DNA from: Prunus persica
Taxonomy: Eukaryota; Streptophyta; Magnoliopsida; Rosales; Rosaceae
Reading direction: 5' to 3'
Length of the DNA stretch: 64,000 nt
Assembly: GCF_000346465.2 (NCBI RefSeq)
Contig: NC_034010.1
Span: 242,232-306,231 of the forward strand
Shown here: positions 11,418 through 23,330 of the stretch, one piece after another
How the letters are laid out: each line of letters begins with the position of its first letter
Position numbering within the stretch: position 1 is the stretch's first letter
Notes under the pieces: generated by a model
The model's input: the letters and a program-made list of their open reading frames with translations, nothing else
The model's database searches: none
Told to the model about the DNA's origin: nothing
Made by a program: the position numbers and the translations under genes

Positions 11418-11921
11418 ATGGGGAGTGAATGCAGCATCAACAAACGCTGTTATGATATTAGCATGTCAAAGAGGACTAGAAAGTCATTTCATTATAGTGT
11501 CCCAGTCCCAGATGCCAATCGAACTACGTGTGGAGAAATCATCCCTGCTCTTGAGAGCTTTCTGGATGGCAATGGAGGAGATCAGAGTTCTCCCTCAAAG
11601 TCGAGAGTTGAAGATGGGGATCAAGACAATGATAATCGTAAAAGCTTTAAGCAGCTGATCGATGGGGATGAAAAAGCAAAGCTGATCATCAAGTCGGGTG
11701 ACCAAGGGAGCAGAGCTAGAAGTTCACTAGGCCAACACTTCACTGATGAAGAGAATCACCTTCAACTGGTCAAGAAGCAGCAAAAAGCAGTGAGTTTGCA
11801 AGGAGTGAAGCTGAAAAAATTGGTGAGTCGTTGTGCCAAAGTTTTTAGACATTTGGTCAAAGCCGAGAGCGATCCAGGCCTAAGAGAACCCAGGCAGGCT
11901 GTTCTTCGTTTAACTATGTAA
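11418..11921 (+). CDS. Uncharacterised 167-aa plant protein
   Basis: A single uninterrupted frame from ATG to TAA. The protein is hydrophilic, with a Ser/Asp-rich middle and a basic C-terminus containing KKQQKAVSLQGVKLKKLVSR and ending LRLTM. There is no signal peptide or membrane segment. The well-formed C-terminal block and good codon structure suggest a real gene, and a polyadenylation-like AATAAA occurs downstream (about 12116-12121). I do not recognise the family, and a function cannot be proposed. Chance or pseudogene status is possible; an upstream intron in the 5' UTR cannot be excluded. It is convergent with the transporter gene to its right. Confidence 0.6.
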   Translation: MGSECSINKRCYDISMSKRTRKSFHYSVPVPDANRTTCGEIIPALESFLDGNGGDQSSPSKSRVEDGDQDNDNRKSFKQLIDGDEKAKLIIKSGDQGSRARSSLGQHFTDEENHLQLVKKQQKAVSLQGVKLKKLVSRCAKVFRHLVKAESDPGLREPRQAVLRLTM

Positions 11922-12268
11922 AGCAATGCCAGCTGAAATATTTTCTGGAGGCCGGTCATCTTCTGATTACAAATGCAACATTAGTTTTGACCGTGGTCAA
12001 GACCTACATATTTGAGTCCTCTTCAAATCTTTACTAAAACGCTTTGTCTTCTCCTCTACATGTGTTCTATATATGTATACTGTGAAGATATGTTGAGCAA
12101 TTAAGAGGTTATTCAATAAAAGAATACAACCAAGTGACGAATTGCACGGCTACATGATCAATTGCTGAAAAATTCAGCTTCTCCTAAAGCACTGCGAAGC
12201 TAATTTCGGTCAAGCATCTTTTTGAACACATCATGGAACTTCGTGACAAATTTGCTTTTTTGTAGAAG

Positions 12269-15200
12269 CTATACCAATAGAGGCTCCATTAAAGGTTTAC
12301 AGGGAGCAGGTTGGAGTTTCATGGTGTAAGTAACTATCACAGAAATGAGTGAACAAAATGCCGGAACAAAACCCAAACCAAATCTTGTGACTGAGAAGTA
12401 GACATCATTTGAATGGTTTTCCTGTATGACTCGTGTACCTGCATGTAAAAAAATTAACTATTGGCATACTAGAAGTCATCACTTTTCATTCCCGAGTTTT
12501 GGCAACCATGATTTAAGAAGTACATAAAACAACTCTCCAATGTCTAACTTAATTAGGCCTAAAGACCCTGCATATGTGCACCTCAATGCTATTCGACTAG
12601 TAATGAAATCACTCATTATATATGTTATATTTAATTTTGTCAAGTTTCGATGTGGGACTTCACATTCTTCAACAATGTGCACCCCATTAAGTAATGATTG
12701 GGTCTATTTCCACGTACACCTACGTTGATTTAAAGCTTAACCATCCAAATTATAGACTTCGAAATGCAATTTTTTATCTGAAAGGAAGATCCCACTACCC
12801 AAACTCTTTAAACCTGATGAACTAAGAACCACATAATAATTTTATAGATCCAGTTCAACAAAAGTAAGAAAAAACGCAAATAACCAATCATGTATCTTCC
12901 TAAATGCACACATATATTATTCAATAGAAACAGATGAGCATAAATATATATTTAATATAGCAAATGATCCACAAAACTGTAACTTACTTTGATATGACTG
13001 AAGCACAAATAAGGCAAGCCCACACGAGATTTTGTCCATGAAGCTTAATGATCCACATACAAATGCGCAGCCATTGAGATCTCTGTCGATTAGAACACTT
13101 TGCATACTTACTCCAGTCACCTGTTACATCAAAATATGATTAAATCTGAATTTATAAACAACTACTACGTTAAAGGATTAAAAATGGCAGTATGTTTTCA
13201 AACCATTAGGATTTCCATCAATAAAAGCTCTAGTTTTCTCTAATCTCAAGCTTCAGACTTGGAAATAGCTAAACGTAGAGTGAGAAATTTCAATCCCTAA
13301 AGGTCATTTCAAACCAATCTAGAGTGTTCTTACAGAGTTCTGAGCTGTCTCATGTTTTCAAATCCGTAGTACCACTTAAATCAACAGAGTAAACATCTAT
13401 CATCTTTTACGTTGTTGACAAAATATCAGCTGGCAGGCATATGATATGGTCCAGCTTTCTAAGGGCAGTGTGCTCCTGTCCCTTAATATTTGTTTCAAGT
13501 ATTAATGTATTAATGTTAACATACTTCATATTTCTTGTCCTGAACCAATTGAAACCCTAATCCCAAAGAACCAAACGACTTAAATTTAATTAAGTTCAAA
13601 ATCATGACAATGCTTCATCATCTTCCTTCCAAAATGCAAGCAATACGAAATGCACTTCAAAATTTCATGAAGCGAAGATGAAAGCACCAAATTTGACATC
13701 ATACCATCATTAGCGCGTTTGCTATGCCAATAGATACAGATATAATGTACATTAAAGCACTCATGCTTCCAGGTAAAAACAGGATCCCTGCCCCACAAAA
13801 TATCCAAACAATGGCTCCAGCAGAATAGCAGGCCTTCAAGCATTGGCCAGTCCACGAGATCTCCTATAATATGAATACTTGATGGTTAGATATCAACACA
13901 ACAAAGTACATATGAATAAGAATTTCAACAAACAAACTGAGTTTCATGGGGACCTGTAGTATTATAGATACGAGGAAGCTGCTAATGTAGATAATTGCAG
14001 GAACCTATTCCCATCAATTACAAAAGATAAATCAGTCTTGCATTCTTCAAAAATTAAATAATCTCTAACATCAGAAGAAATATAATGACAATATTTTTGT
14101 GGTAGTACCAGAGCTTTAGCTGATTGTGCCATGCGCAGATCATCTATAACATAGAATGCAAGATATGCCTGAACAAGAGAAAGCCATCTAGATATAAGAA
14201 CTGCAAAGGTTGAGACCAAGACCTGGCAATAACTTCTATTATGCGGGGATAATATTGCAAAAGTGGTTTCCTAAAGAAGTCACTATCATAAGGGAGTTCT
14301 CAACTTGGATGCTCCGTAGGGACTATCAGCTGTCCCTTTCTTATTAGATACAGTAAAAATTGAGTTATTTCTTTCATGAAGAAAAACAAGCATCACAAAG
14401 AGGGAGAAGAAAGAAGTCCTGACCTGTGAAACATTGACCACTAGTCTGGTAAGCACATAAACAAGAGCAACCTGATAATACAGAACTCTCTTGAACCAGT
14501 ATGTCCATGAAATCCTTGAACGATTATTTCCTTGTAAGCTTACTTTTAATCTGCAAGTGTAATAAACTTGATTAGTACAATCAACTATCAACAGTTGGAT
14601 AGTTACAACTTACAAGAAGGATTATTACAGAAAAAATATGCTTCACTTTTTAGAAACATACACAGTAACATTTGAAATCTGAGAACAAACCACTAATGTG
14701 GATACATGCCTAAAGGCTAACAACATAAAGAATACTAATGATGGACTTTCTGATAAAGATAGGGAATGAACAGAGGAGAAAATTGAGTAAATAGAGAGCA
14801 AAACAGTTGATGAATCAGCAACAGCCAACAGTTAAACCAAGAACAGGGAGAAAGTCTTGCTGCCTCTGGACCTGTGACCTGTAAGACGCTAGAATGGTTT
14901 TTTGAGAACTCAGTGAGAGTGAAAATCAGGGAGCAACCTAGTGCTATTTTGTTGGGTTTCAACAACAGGGGGCCTGGGAATCAGAAACAGGTAAGCCGAG
15001 AATGAGCAAATCAGGAAGAAATAGGTGTTGACAGAAGAGCAATTGCTCAAATCCCCATACGGGTGCAGGTGGCCTGATAGACTCGTGCTTTTTGTAAAAT
15101 AAATACAAATATTCTTCTTGCAGCCCACATAAAAAATGCTTCTTATAATATGATAATGATAAATAAAAATCAGTATTTGGTGAACATTATGAATCAAAAG

Positions 15201-18146
15201 TGAAAAAGAAAAATCAGCAAACCTTGGCTCTTTGGTTCCGAGATGAAATATACCCACAAAGCAGCATCCTATGAAGATTGACAAATATGCAATCCACCGG
15301 TACTGCTCATTTGTGATCGTGATGTGATGGACATGCTTGAAGAGAAGCCCTTAATAGGTAGATCACAAATGCTTAGAAAATGACAATACCTGATTTTCAA
15401 TGTCGGCATGTGTGCTTGCTATAGTGACACCAAAGACTATAAAAGCAACTGCATACAGGCTGAGGTTGGCAACCTTTAAAAGGTTTAAAAATTTTCAATA
15501 AACACAAACATAAAAAAAAACATGGAGCTGATTAATCAATTCAAAAATTCAATGGGAAACTTACCATATTAAAAGCATTTCGACAGCTAGCTAGGACCAC
15601 TCTGCTTGTTGAATTCAGTGTAATGCAATTCAACATAGACCTGCAATAGAACAGTTATTTTTCATAAGTGTTTAGATATTCCAAAGCCCAAAAGAACATG
15701 CCTTTTCATTTTTTTTAACCTAAAATGAGGGGGTGGGGGGAGCAGGCTCACTAATGCTCCAAACTTATTGCATTTCAGAAAATAGCTCTGTTCACTCAAT
15801 GTAATAATCAGTCTTAAAACAAATGAACGACATACATGAATCGAGAAAAAAAATACATAACTACATAGCAAGCTGAAAATGGCAATGCCTCCATTTCAAG
15901 TTCCAATTTGTTAGAAAAACAAAAACAGGATCTGTGTAGGTCATTTCAATTATAACAGAGGATGAAGATGTTTTGTTCTTCAACAACACTAGGTTCACCA
16001 TCTTATCAAATGGTGTTACACTTATAAACTTTTACTGTAAATTCTGAGTAAGGACTTACATGTGTGAAACCTGAGTAGCTGCCCAGCCCACATTAAATAT
16101 AGCAGCAAACATACTGTAACCAACAGTTCGCAATGTTGATGAAGAGGTACCAAAAATTTTACAGGGCATGCAACCACCAAAAACGGAAGAAAAAGAAATA
16201 GCAACCAAAACAGAGCCTGCACCATGCCACAATTTGAAATGTCCAAACCTGTCTATCTATCAAGTTAAAAATAGAAACAGAATATTATTGCCCAAAAAAA
16301 AGAGGTGGTTGCAATTGCCAAAACTGAAAAGGAAATAAGAAAATTTCACAATAATTAATTGGTATGTTTTTTTTTCCTGGCATGGTATGATTTCAATAAT
16401 TTGGGAAATAGAATAGGTGGATCGGATCACAAAGGCCTTGTCATTCTACTCTTGCATCTGCAGCAAGAACAGAGATCAATGAAGTCTTTACTAGATTCTG
16501 AACAAATTTTCCTGTCTTCTCATGTCGTTATATAACACTGTCCAAAAATCATCTCGATTCAATAGTCACTATATCCCCCCCAATCAAAAAGGACATGATC
16601 CTTGAAAATATAATAACCATATCTAATACCCCCAGCTTGTCCATAAATACATATGGACTCGAACAACAAATAAAAAAGCTGCTCAATGCTATAATTTCCT
16701 ATTCCATTATCATGATAGAAGCAAAAGCACAAAATTTAGGCCATGTAAAATGACTGGCCATGGAAAAATCCATGTGAAGTGCAGCCAAAAATGACAGAAG
16801 AGTAGAAGTTAAATGCACAGAGACCAATGGGGTGTTAGTTGGACTGGTCAAGGCCTTTGGTGTGCTCCCAAGTGGTCCTAAGTTCAAGCTCCCATGGTAC
16901 TTGTGTGTGTGTGAGTTTCCCCCCTTCCCCCTCCCCCTTCCTAAATTTGGGAAAGAAAAAAAAATGCAGAGAGAACAATATTTTACAAGTAATGGTAAAA
17001 CTAAGTGCTTTATTGAAGAATAGTGAAAAATGGATAGGAACGAGTGTCAGAATGTATGCAAAGAAGCAATGGCCCAGATAAGAAATATCAGTTTGTACGC
17101 TGCACAATAACTCATCATGCATGTAGGATATAATTTATAACCAAGATACCAGTTCGCCAGCAAATATGGTTGCAAATCCATCAGCTATTTGACCAGAAAG
17201 CATAACCGTAGCAGCATCCCTAGATAGAAATTAGAAAAATATATAACAGTTATACAGTAGAAACAGAAAATGCAACTTAAGAAACAGATCTGTAGAGCTC
17301 GATGATACAAAATGCTGAAACAATAAGATGATAATACAATAATGTTGAGAATAGCAAATCCCACAACGGGAGTTCTAGGCCTTGCATCACAGTCCCATTT
17401 GTCAATTGGTTTTTGGTTTGGATGCTCTAATTATAACACGTGCTTCACGTCACCCTATATAATTGATCCATGTGCTTAGTTATTTTCAGCCACACGTGAG
17501 CGGGCATGTTGAGAATATAAAGTCCCGTGTTGGGGAATTTTAAGTCTTGCATCCAAATTTAGATGGTCTTTGTATGATAATGAGATAGCGTTCCCGGAAA
17601 AAGTTAGCCTAAATCATCCTGACAAGCTTATCTGCATTCTCTCCTATCTGACAATTGTAGACAAACCCTCAACAGGGGCTAACCACCTTCATTTTTGCGA
17701 CCTGATTATATATATTTTTGTTCATATATACAAATCTAGTCCTACTTTTCCTATCACAGAAACCAACATTTGTGTACAGTGAATAAAATTTTCTTCGTAC
17801 TCTGCATTAAAATGGGCTATTTGTAGCATAATGTGTTTCTAGTACTTGAAAGTTTCACTGACATGACATCCAAGCTCATTCACCATAATCTGTCTGTATG
17901 TATGTATTACAACGTAAGCAAGAGTGCACATGTCAATGTGTGTGCACAAACACATACATACAAACTAAGTGATATCACTGATATGTACCTTGGGGACAGT
18001 CCAATATCTGTCAGATACAATAAGAGATATGTAAACCAACAGGAAGCAGTAATGTCATTGAGCATATGCCCCACGCCATAATAAGTGACAGTACATCTTC
18101 CAAGAGGCTTGGTGAATGAATCATCCTCTTCAGTGGAATCAGCCAT
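12269..18146 (-). CDS. Major facilitator superfamily protein, MFSD12-like, 12 coding exons
   Basis: Exons on the minus strand: 18146-17989, 17219-17150, 16256-16060, 15640-15565, 15473-15390, 15302-15223, 14550-14424, 14168-14109, 14004-13954, 13863-13705, 13120-12988 and 12438-12269. All are GT-AG and in frame, giving 454 aa. It starts MADSTEEDD, then TVTYYGVGHMLNDITASCWF, typical of the GPH/MFSD12 branch. Next come LSGQIADGFATIFAGELIDRFG (the loop 2-3 MFS signature region, with D and R), hydrophobic spans such as WIAYLSIFIGCCFVGIF, and a central loop before a second half starting near VLYYQVALVYVLTRLVVN. The tail is MKLQPAPCKPLMEPLLV. It is an integral membrane transporter; the substrate in plants is not established. 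An acceptor at about 18173 in the 5' UTR implies a further non-coding exon upstream. Introns carry a SINE (intron 2) and an LTR-like repeat (intron 1). Confidence 0.9.
16829..16967 (+). mobile_element. tRNA-derived SINE
   Basis: Within intron 2 of the MFSD12-like gene. It has an A-box-like TTAGTTGGACTGG, a B-box-like AAGTTCAAGCTCCC about 45 bases later, a GT/CCCC-rich body and a terminal A-rich tail (GAAAGAAAAAAAAA). Similar flanks (TGCACAGAGACCAA before, TGCAGAGAGAACAA after) look like a diverged target duplication. Confidence 0.6.
17343..17560. repeat. LTR-like/TRIM-like repeat in intron 1
   Basis: TGTTGAGAATAGCAAATCCC at 17343 recurs as TGTTGAGAATATAAAGTCCC near 17508. Between them lies sequence typical of dispersed dicot repeats (CACGTGCTTCACGTC, CCACACGTGAGCGGG). 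Possibly a decayed small LTR element; boundaries are uncertain. Confidence 0.35.
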
Positions 18147-19853
18147 AAGGGCAGTTTCAAACTAAAGGAAACCTGCAAAGCATGTTTTATTAAGCTTCTG
18201 AGAGGAAACTCTAGTTGGAATTGCAAAACTGCATTCTATTGAAATTTTGCATTCTCATCTTTTTATCCAGGTTAAGTAAACCGTACTGTAACTAGCTTTC
18301 TTTAATTGTTCACTTCTCGGCAATATATGGTTTTAAAAATTTCTCAACAAATTCATTGAATTGGTCCTTGTTTTACCAGCACAAGAAATTAAAATTTTGG
18401 TAACTTGATCTGATATATTTCCCCATTCTCACAGAAACATTTATTTTGTCCTTTTTTTATCCGTAGTTTATTAAAAACTCCAGGTGCTGCATAAAAAATC
18501 AGAGAAATAGAAGGAACTCTGAGGAACACACGTAACAGGAAGATAAATAAACAGGACATTGAACAATAAAAACAAAGGTCAAAGCAATATATCGAGATTT
18601 CACGAGCAGGGCATGAAGTTAAGAATTTTTAGTAACAGAATTTCAAACCTAAGGAAGAAAATTATGTTACTAAGCCAACAATTGAATAACTAGTGAACCA
18701 GGAGCTGCATCATCTTATGAATTAATAGGCTCTACAAAAGATAAAGTAAAGGTGTTGGATCAGATACTAAAGACAGAGCAAGCAAGTAAAAGAAGAAGAA
18801 ACAAGAAATTGCAATTGCATATGCAGAAAGAAGAACACGCAAGTAGAAAACCGACGACAAATGCTGCTGGCATGGAAAACCAAAGCTTAAAATATCAGAA
18901 AGATACTTGTAATAAGTGGAAGGGAACGAAGGATACCTATCAAGGGTGGTTGTTGACTCGGGTGGTTACTGCTCAGGAACAGGAAAGAGCAGAGGAGACC
19001 CGCCAAAAAAAAAAAACCGATCAAAACATATGCCAAAAGGCAATCCCCGGTGGATCTTTGTAGATATCTCCGGACAAATTTATAGTCTTCTTGTGCTATC
19101 TTTGTGGACAGAATAAGGTTCTCTATTTTGGCGTCAAGAAGAGATCCTCTTGTTCTTTTTTTCTTTTCTTAACGAAATTGTCGTTGTTTTTTTTTCTTTG
19201 GTCAGAGTGTGCCGCAATTAAGCCCGTAACTGATCTCGGAAATTTAAAGCGCTAGAATTGAAAAGTTTTAAAAGACAGTATTGTCCCCTCTGACAAATGC
19301 CTATAAACAAAAGGGTTGGACTTATTGAAGCGAGCACAAGATAAGAAAAATGGAAACAAAGTAAAGTGGATGTGTTGAATGCCTCACATCGTATATGCCT
19401 AATCTACTGTCGAAAGGGTCCCACTTTGTTCATCAAGTTTCAACCATTTAGAGTTCCCAACAGCCAGTCCTTCTTCCTTCCCATAAGTTTGAAGGACAGA
19501 GAGTGTATGTTGTTGGAACTTGCAACCTGCAACTTGCAACTGCTAGGCATCACCGTCAAATAAAGATAGTTATGGTCCAACCATGACCGGTGGGTTTGTT
19601 TTTTTCTTTATATTTTTATTTTTCTTCTTACTAAATTATAAAATGCTTTCAAATTAGGGATTGGCTGAAACCCAACAAGACTACCCAACTAAAACCTACA
19701 TAAGTCTTCGGAAAGTAAATACCTAATGGAAATAGGAGGGGCGCAACTAACCAAGTGTCACATATCACAAATTTTAATCAAAGTGTTACAAGCTCTCAAC
19801 CTCCAACAAATATATTAAGGGATTATTGAAAAGCTTATAGATTTAGGCCATCT
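18147..19853. other. 5' region of the MFSD12-like gene and intergenic DNA
   Basis: A 5' UTR acceptor (GCAG at about 18173-18176 on the minus strand) shows that the transporter transcript starts further right, probably between 18.9 and 19.3 kb. The plus-strand frame at 18752-19063 is Lys/Gln-rich and has no homology signal that I recognise, so it is not called. Nothing else is identified. Confidence 0.45.
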
Positions 19854-20841
19854 TCAGTTATAGGACTAAATGTAGTTCAGAGTTATAAATTTAGTCCTCT
19901 AAAATATTAATTTAAAAAAAAATAGTATATGGTTAAATTTTTCCATCTCCAACCATTGAGGGCTATATTTTAGGGCCCTTCATATTTTATTATTTTGAGA
20001 ACAACTATAGTACAACACTCATACATTCCACAACTATGTATTGTTTAATTTAATTAAACTACTATTTAGATATAATATTCCATATATGAAACATGTGCAT
20101 TATATATATACTAGCCTCTCTGCACGCGCTTCCGCGCTTGCGAGAGGCTTTTTTAAAAAAATAAGTAAATTTATTTTAGAATTAAAAAAGATAATGGGTA
20201 GTTGTGTTCCATAAAAATAGGATCCATTATCTGCTTTTTCTTTTTCTTTTAATTTTTTTAAATATGAAAAAGTACAAATTTACCATATTATCCTCATTTA
20301 ATTAATAATTTGAATTCTTAATGTTTGCATTAACCAAGGGCATTTTCTGGTATTTTGAATGTTTCACCATTCTCTGCCTTTTGCTTTATATATATAGATA
20401 TATATATTTTTTTTACACAAAATGAATTTAAAACTTTTTAAAAGGTTTTAAATTTAAAAAAAAAATTTAAGTAACTTATTCAATCACTGGTTCTAACTGG
20501 TCAGTAAAACAAAACGAATTTGAAAACATTTAAAAAGATTATAAATAAATAAATAAAAACTTAATTGTTAGCTGACATCATCGATGACATCAACGTGCCT
20601 TTAATATTGGCTATTGGATATGCAATTACACGAGATGTTTCGTGCTCTTCCCCATGCGTGAGACTTTATCTTCTTAGAAAAGCTAGGCTACAAGTAGCAT
20701 GGTTGGAGGGCTAAAGGGCCAAATGTGACCCTCCAAATTTGGCCAAATTTTTTTAAAGCCCATTACTGGAGATGAATTTTGCATTATTTTAAGGCTATAG
20801 GGTTTAGGTTTTGGCTTATGACTCATGGCTAGAGATGACCT
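19854..20841. mobile_element. Non-autonomous DNA transposon (MITE-like) carrying a nested Helitron
   Basis: The left end reads TTTAGGCCATCTTCAGTTAT. The right end in reverse complement reads AATAAGGTCATCTCTAGCCA. Both resemble the dispersed GGCCATCTCCAGCCA-type MITE terminus of angiosperms. The Helitron copy 2 lies inside. There is no ORF, and the target duplication is not clear. Confidence 0.4.
20111..20398 (-). mobile_element. Small non-autonomous Helitron, copy 2 (288 bp)
   Basis: Same family as 8613-8900 and the same total length. On the minus strand it starts TCTATATATATAAAGC after an A and ends with a longer hairpin (GCCTCTCGC..GCGCGGAAGCGCG..GAGAGGC) and CTAG before T. Internal blocks such as AATGGGTAGTTGTGTTCC and GGATCCATTATCT are shared with copy 1. 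Confidence 0.65.
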
Positions 20842-21080
20842 TATTTGACACCTCTACTGTTAACCCATGATGTGACCATAAAAAGACCACAAATTAAAGA
20901 AAAGTAATAAAATAAATCATTAAAAATAATAGTTTTATTTGCATAGTGAGGAGGGGTTGTCGAGAGAGAAAGAAAGAGATTAAATAAACAAGTGATCACT
21001 ACTAAGACATTATTAGTATGTGGTGGCGTATTTAAATGAAGGGCATATGTGCAAATACAAGAGTAGGTTTATAACAAAAT
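20842..21080. other. AT-rich flank of the LTR retrotransposon
   Basis: No gene is seen. The last five bases (21076-21080, AAAAT) are the target duplication of the retrotransposon. Confidence 0.6.
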
Positions 21081-21278
21081 TGTTGTAAATTTATTAGGTG
21101 GAGCCCACCTGAAGCTTCCTCGAAGCTTCCTCCAATTGGAAGCTTCCTCCACCCTTATGTTGTATATACACAGACATTCAGAATACACAAAGTGGAGCGA
21201 ATTCAGCTTCTGTGTTTTTCTCTCTATCCCAAATTTTCTCTCAATTTCCTCTGATGAAATTCAGCTAGATTTATAACA
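21081..21278 (+). repeat. 5' LTR
   Basis: 198 bp, TG...CA bounded. It contains short repeats GAAGCTTCCTC (three near-copies) and the pyrimidine-rich TTTTTCTCTCTATCCC. It differs from the 3' LTR only near position 21092 (TTATTAGG against ATATTAGG). Confidence 0.95.
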
Positions 21279-21292
21279 CGTTATCAGCACGA
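21279..21292 (+). other. Primer-binding-site region
   Basis: CGTTATCAGCACGA directly follows the 5' LTR end. This is the position of the tRNA primer site. The sequence is not the common TGGTATCAGAGC type, and the matching tRNA (or half-tRNA) is not identified here. Confidence 0.5.
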
Positions 21293-21492
21293 TTTCTCTA
21301 TCTCCAAATTCAGAGCTTCCTCCTCTGCTCTTCTTCGTCTCTCCCGAGGAGATGAGTTTCTCTGCCAAGCCTTCTCTCCCGGAAGCGCAATAGCCCTTCC
21401 TCTTTCTTTGTTTCCTTCTCTCTTTATTTGCCCGCTAAATCAGTTTCTCTCCCAAGTCTCATGTTTGTACAAATCAAACCTTAACACTAATC

Positions 21493-21710
21493 TCGAGTTG
21501 GTTGTGACTCAGATTGAGCACCTGCAAACTGTTCCTTGCAAGCTGTTGTTTCTCATGGAGATTTGGAGCAGAGAGCTCGGGAGGGTTAATGGGATTTGCC
21601 CAGAAATGACTTTGTTACTGGCATCCAAATAGAAGAGGTTTTGCAGAGACCCAAGATGAAGGCATTCGAACCCGTTTTCTCCCTCCAAGTCCTCGACTTG
21701 CAGCGATAGA
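21493..21710 (-). pseudogene. Captured leucine-rich-repeat gene fragment (antisense to the element)
   Basis: The minus-strand frame reads [14 protein letters not shown], then LGSLQNLFYLDASN, ISGQIPLTLPSSLLQISMRN and NSLQG. After a frame change near 21535 it reads SLQVLNLSHNQLE. These are plant extracellular LRR units (LxxLxxLxLxxNxLxGxIP) of the receptor-kinase/receptor-like-protein type. A deletion or frameshift breaks the repeat spacing, so it is not functional as an LRR protein. Neighbouring bases (about 21712-21820, minus strand) end in an exon-like frame with a GTAAGG donor and may be a fourth captured piece of unknown origin. Confidence 0.7.
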
Positions 21711-21776
21711 ATCAATCCCTGGTCCAGTCCTTACCTTGTTTCCAAGACTACTTGGCCCATACACAGGGGAAACACC

Positions 21777-22466
21777 ATGCTGAGGCTTACCAGTCTCCTT
21801 TTCCCGATCCCCAAATCTCAGCATCTAGGCGAGAACATGGTCAGAACCATTGCCATGGATGGGACCGAAGGGCTTCTTAGAGGTCAAAGAGTCCTCAACA
21901 CTGGCTCTCCTATCACTGTGGCAGTTGGTAGAGCCACCCTTGGCAGAATTATGAATGTTATTGGGAAGCCCATCGATGAGAGGGGTGAAATAAAAACGGA
22001 TCACTTTCTCACCCCTACAACTTTTCTGAAGAGAGCTGCTGCCTTTTATGCTAACCGTACCTCAGTCATCTATGAAGGCACTCGATTCACATGGGGCCAA
22101 ACCTACGATCGTTGCTGCCGTCTCGCTTCCTCCTTTCTTTCTCTTAACATCGTCAAGCACGATGTTGTATCAGTGTTGGCTCCTAATGTTCCAGCAATGT
22201 ATGAAATGCATTTCGCAGTGCCCATGGCCGGGGCTGTGCTTAACACCGTTAACACCCGCCTCGATGCCAAAAACATAGCCTCCATTCTCCGCCATTCGGG
22301 GGCCAGAGTCTTCTTCGTTGACTACCAGTTCGTCCCCTTGGCCCGCGAGGCCCTCAGGATCCTCATGTCCGGTGCTACTCATGAGCCATCCTTGCCTTTG
22401 GTCATCGTGATCGACGACATTGACTCCCCCTGTAGGCCAGGCCTTTTTCAGCAGAAAACATGGTGA
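21777..22466 (+). CDS. Chimeric ORF: ATP synthase beta fragment fused to acyl-activating-enzyme fragment
   Basis: A 229-codon open frame inside the LTR element. Residues about 16-78 match mitochondrial F1-ATPase beta: [37 protein letters not shown], and [17 protein letters not shown]. At about base 22008 the frame passes without interruption into the N-terminal region of an AMP-binding acyl-activating enzyme (AAE family): [69 protein letters not shown], then FFVDYQFV. It stops shortly after IDDIDSP at FQQKTW. Neither part contains a full catalytic domain: the Walker A of ATP synthase beta and the AMP-binding P-loop of the AAE are both missing. Transcription from the LTR could express it, but that is inference; it may be non-functional captured DNA. 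Confidence 0.75.
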   Translation: MLRLTSLLFPIPKSQHLGENMVRTIAMDGTEGLLRGQRVLNTGSPITVAVGRATLGRIMNVIGKPIDERGEIKTDHFLTPTTFLKRAAAFYANRTSVIYEGTRFTWGQTYDRCCRLASSFLSLNIVKHDVVSVLAPNVPAMYEMHFAVPMAGAVLNTVNTRLDAKNIASILRHSGARVFFVDYQFVPLAREALRILMSGATHEPSLPLVIVIDDIDSPCRPGLFQQKTW

Positions 22467-22856
22467 GAAGAAGTGGACGGTGGACAATGGCCACCATGGT
22501 CCGCATCTCTGTAGGCCAGGCCTGGGCACTCAGCTCTTGCTAATGGGTTGGGTGGAAAGCAAATGATGAAAGCAAACCCACCGATAAAGAAAAGCAAAAC
22601 CACCGAAAAAAAAAAAAAAAAAGGGTCTGTTGCATTTTTTTAAAAATAACTATAAAAAAAAAAGAAAAAAAGGGATCACTCAGCAAGGGCATAAGCGATA
22701 AGATCTCTGCTCCCTTATCTTCCCTATTATTTCCTATTATATTTATCTACTTTTCTTTTACTAACCATTAACAAAAATGGACCCTCGGTAATACTAAACA
22801 TATTATCAGTGGGAGACCGTTACTAATACTAACAATTTAAATTATGAATTTATTTT

Positions 22857-23330
22857 ACCGCACATTTATTTTATTTACTGTATGGTGTAGGATTATTACC
22901 CATACAACAGTATTTATTTAAAAAGGGTGGTGCGGGTTTATCGCCCACGCCTTTGCTTTTATTTAAATGTATGGTGCAGAATTAGTGCCCATACAAGCAC
23001 GTTTAATTTACTGCAAATTTATTTTACCGCACATTTATTTTATTTACTGTATGGTGTAGGATTATTACCCATACAACAGTATTTATTTAAAAGGGTGGTG
23101 CGGGTTTATCGCCCACGCCTTTCCTTTTATTTAAATGTATGGAGCAGGATTAGTGCCCATACAAGCACGTTTACTTTACCGCACATTTAATTTTATTTAA
23201 GGTATGGTGCGGGATTAACGTCCATACAGCAAGCAATTTAATTTATGAATTTAATTTACCGCACATTTACATTTATTTAAAGTGTGGTACGGGTTTATCG
23301 TCCATACCGGTAATTTATTTGCCAGTAATT
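22857..23330. repeat. Tandem repeats with small inverted motifs
   Basis: A unit of 169 bp starting ACCGCACATTTATTTTATTT occurs at 22857 and 23026, followed by shorter degenerate copies to about 23330. Each unit holds two sub-units in which GTATGG and CCATAC bracket about 14 bases (for example GTATGGTGTAGG...CCCATAC), so each could fold into a small hairpin. Confidence 0.75.

Noticed and set aside
12500..12730. Minus-strand 67-codon ORF in the last intron of the MFSD12-like gene
   Set aside because: The sequence looks like a dispersed repeat (CGATGTGGGACTTCACATTC) and the true last exon lies further left at 12438-12269.
18752..19063. Lys/Gln-rich 103-codon plus-strand ORF
   Set aside because: Lies in the likely 5' region of the minus-strand transporter gene and has no recognisable domain.
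21615..21824. Minus-strand ORF between the LRR and ATP synthase pieces as a real gene
   Set aside because: It may hold a short captured exon with a GTAAGG donor, but the identity is unknown and the span overlaps two other fragments, so it is not called separately.
22857..23330. CRISPR-like array
   Set aside because: Units are long, directly adjacent and diverged, without unique spacers; they are tandem repeats in a plant retrotransposon.
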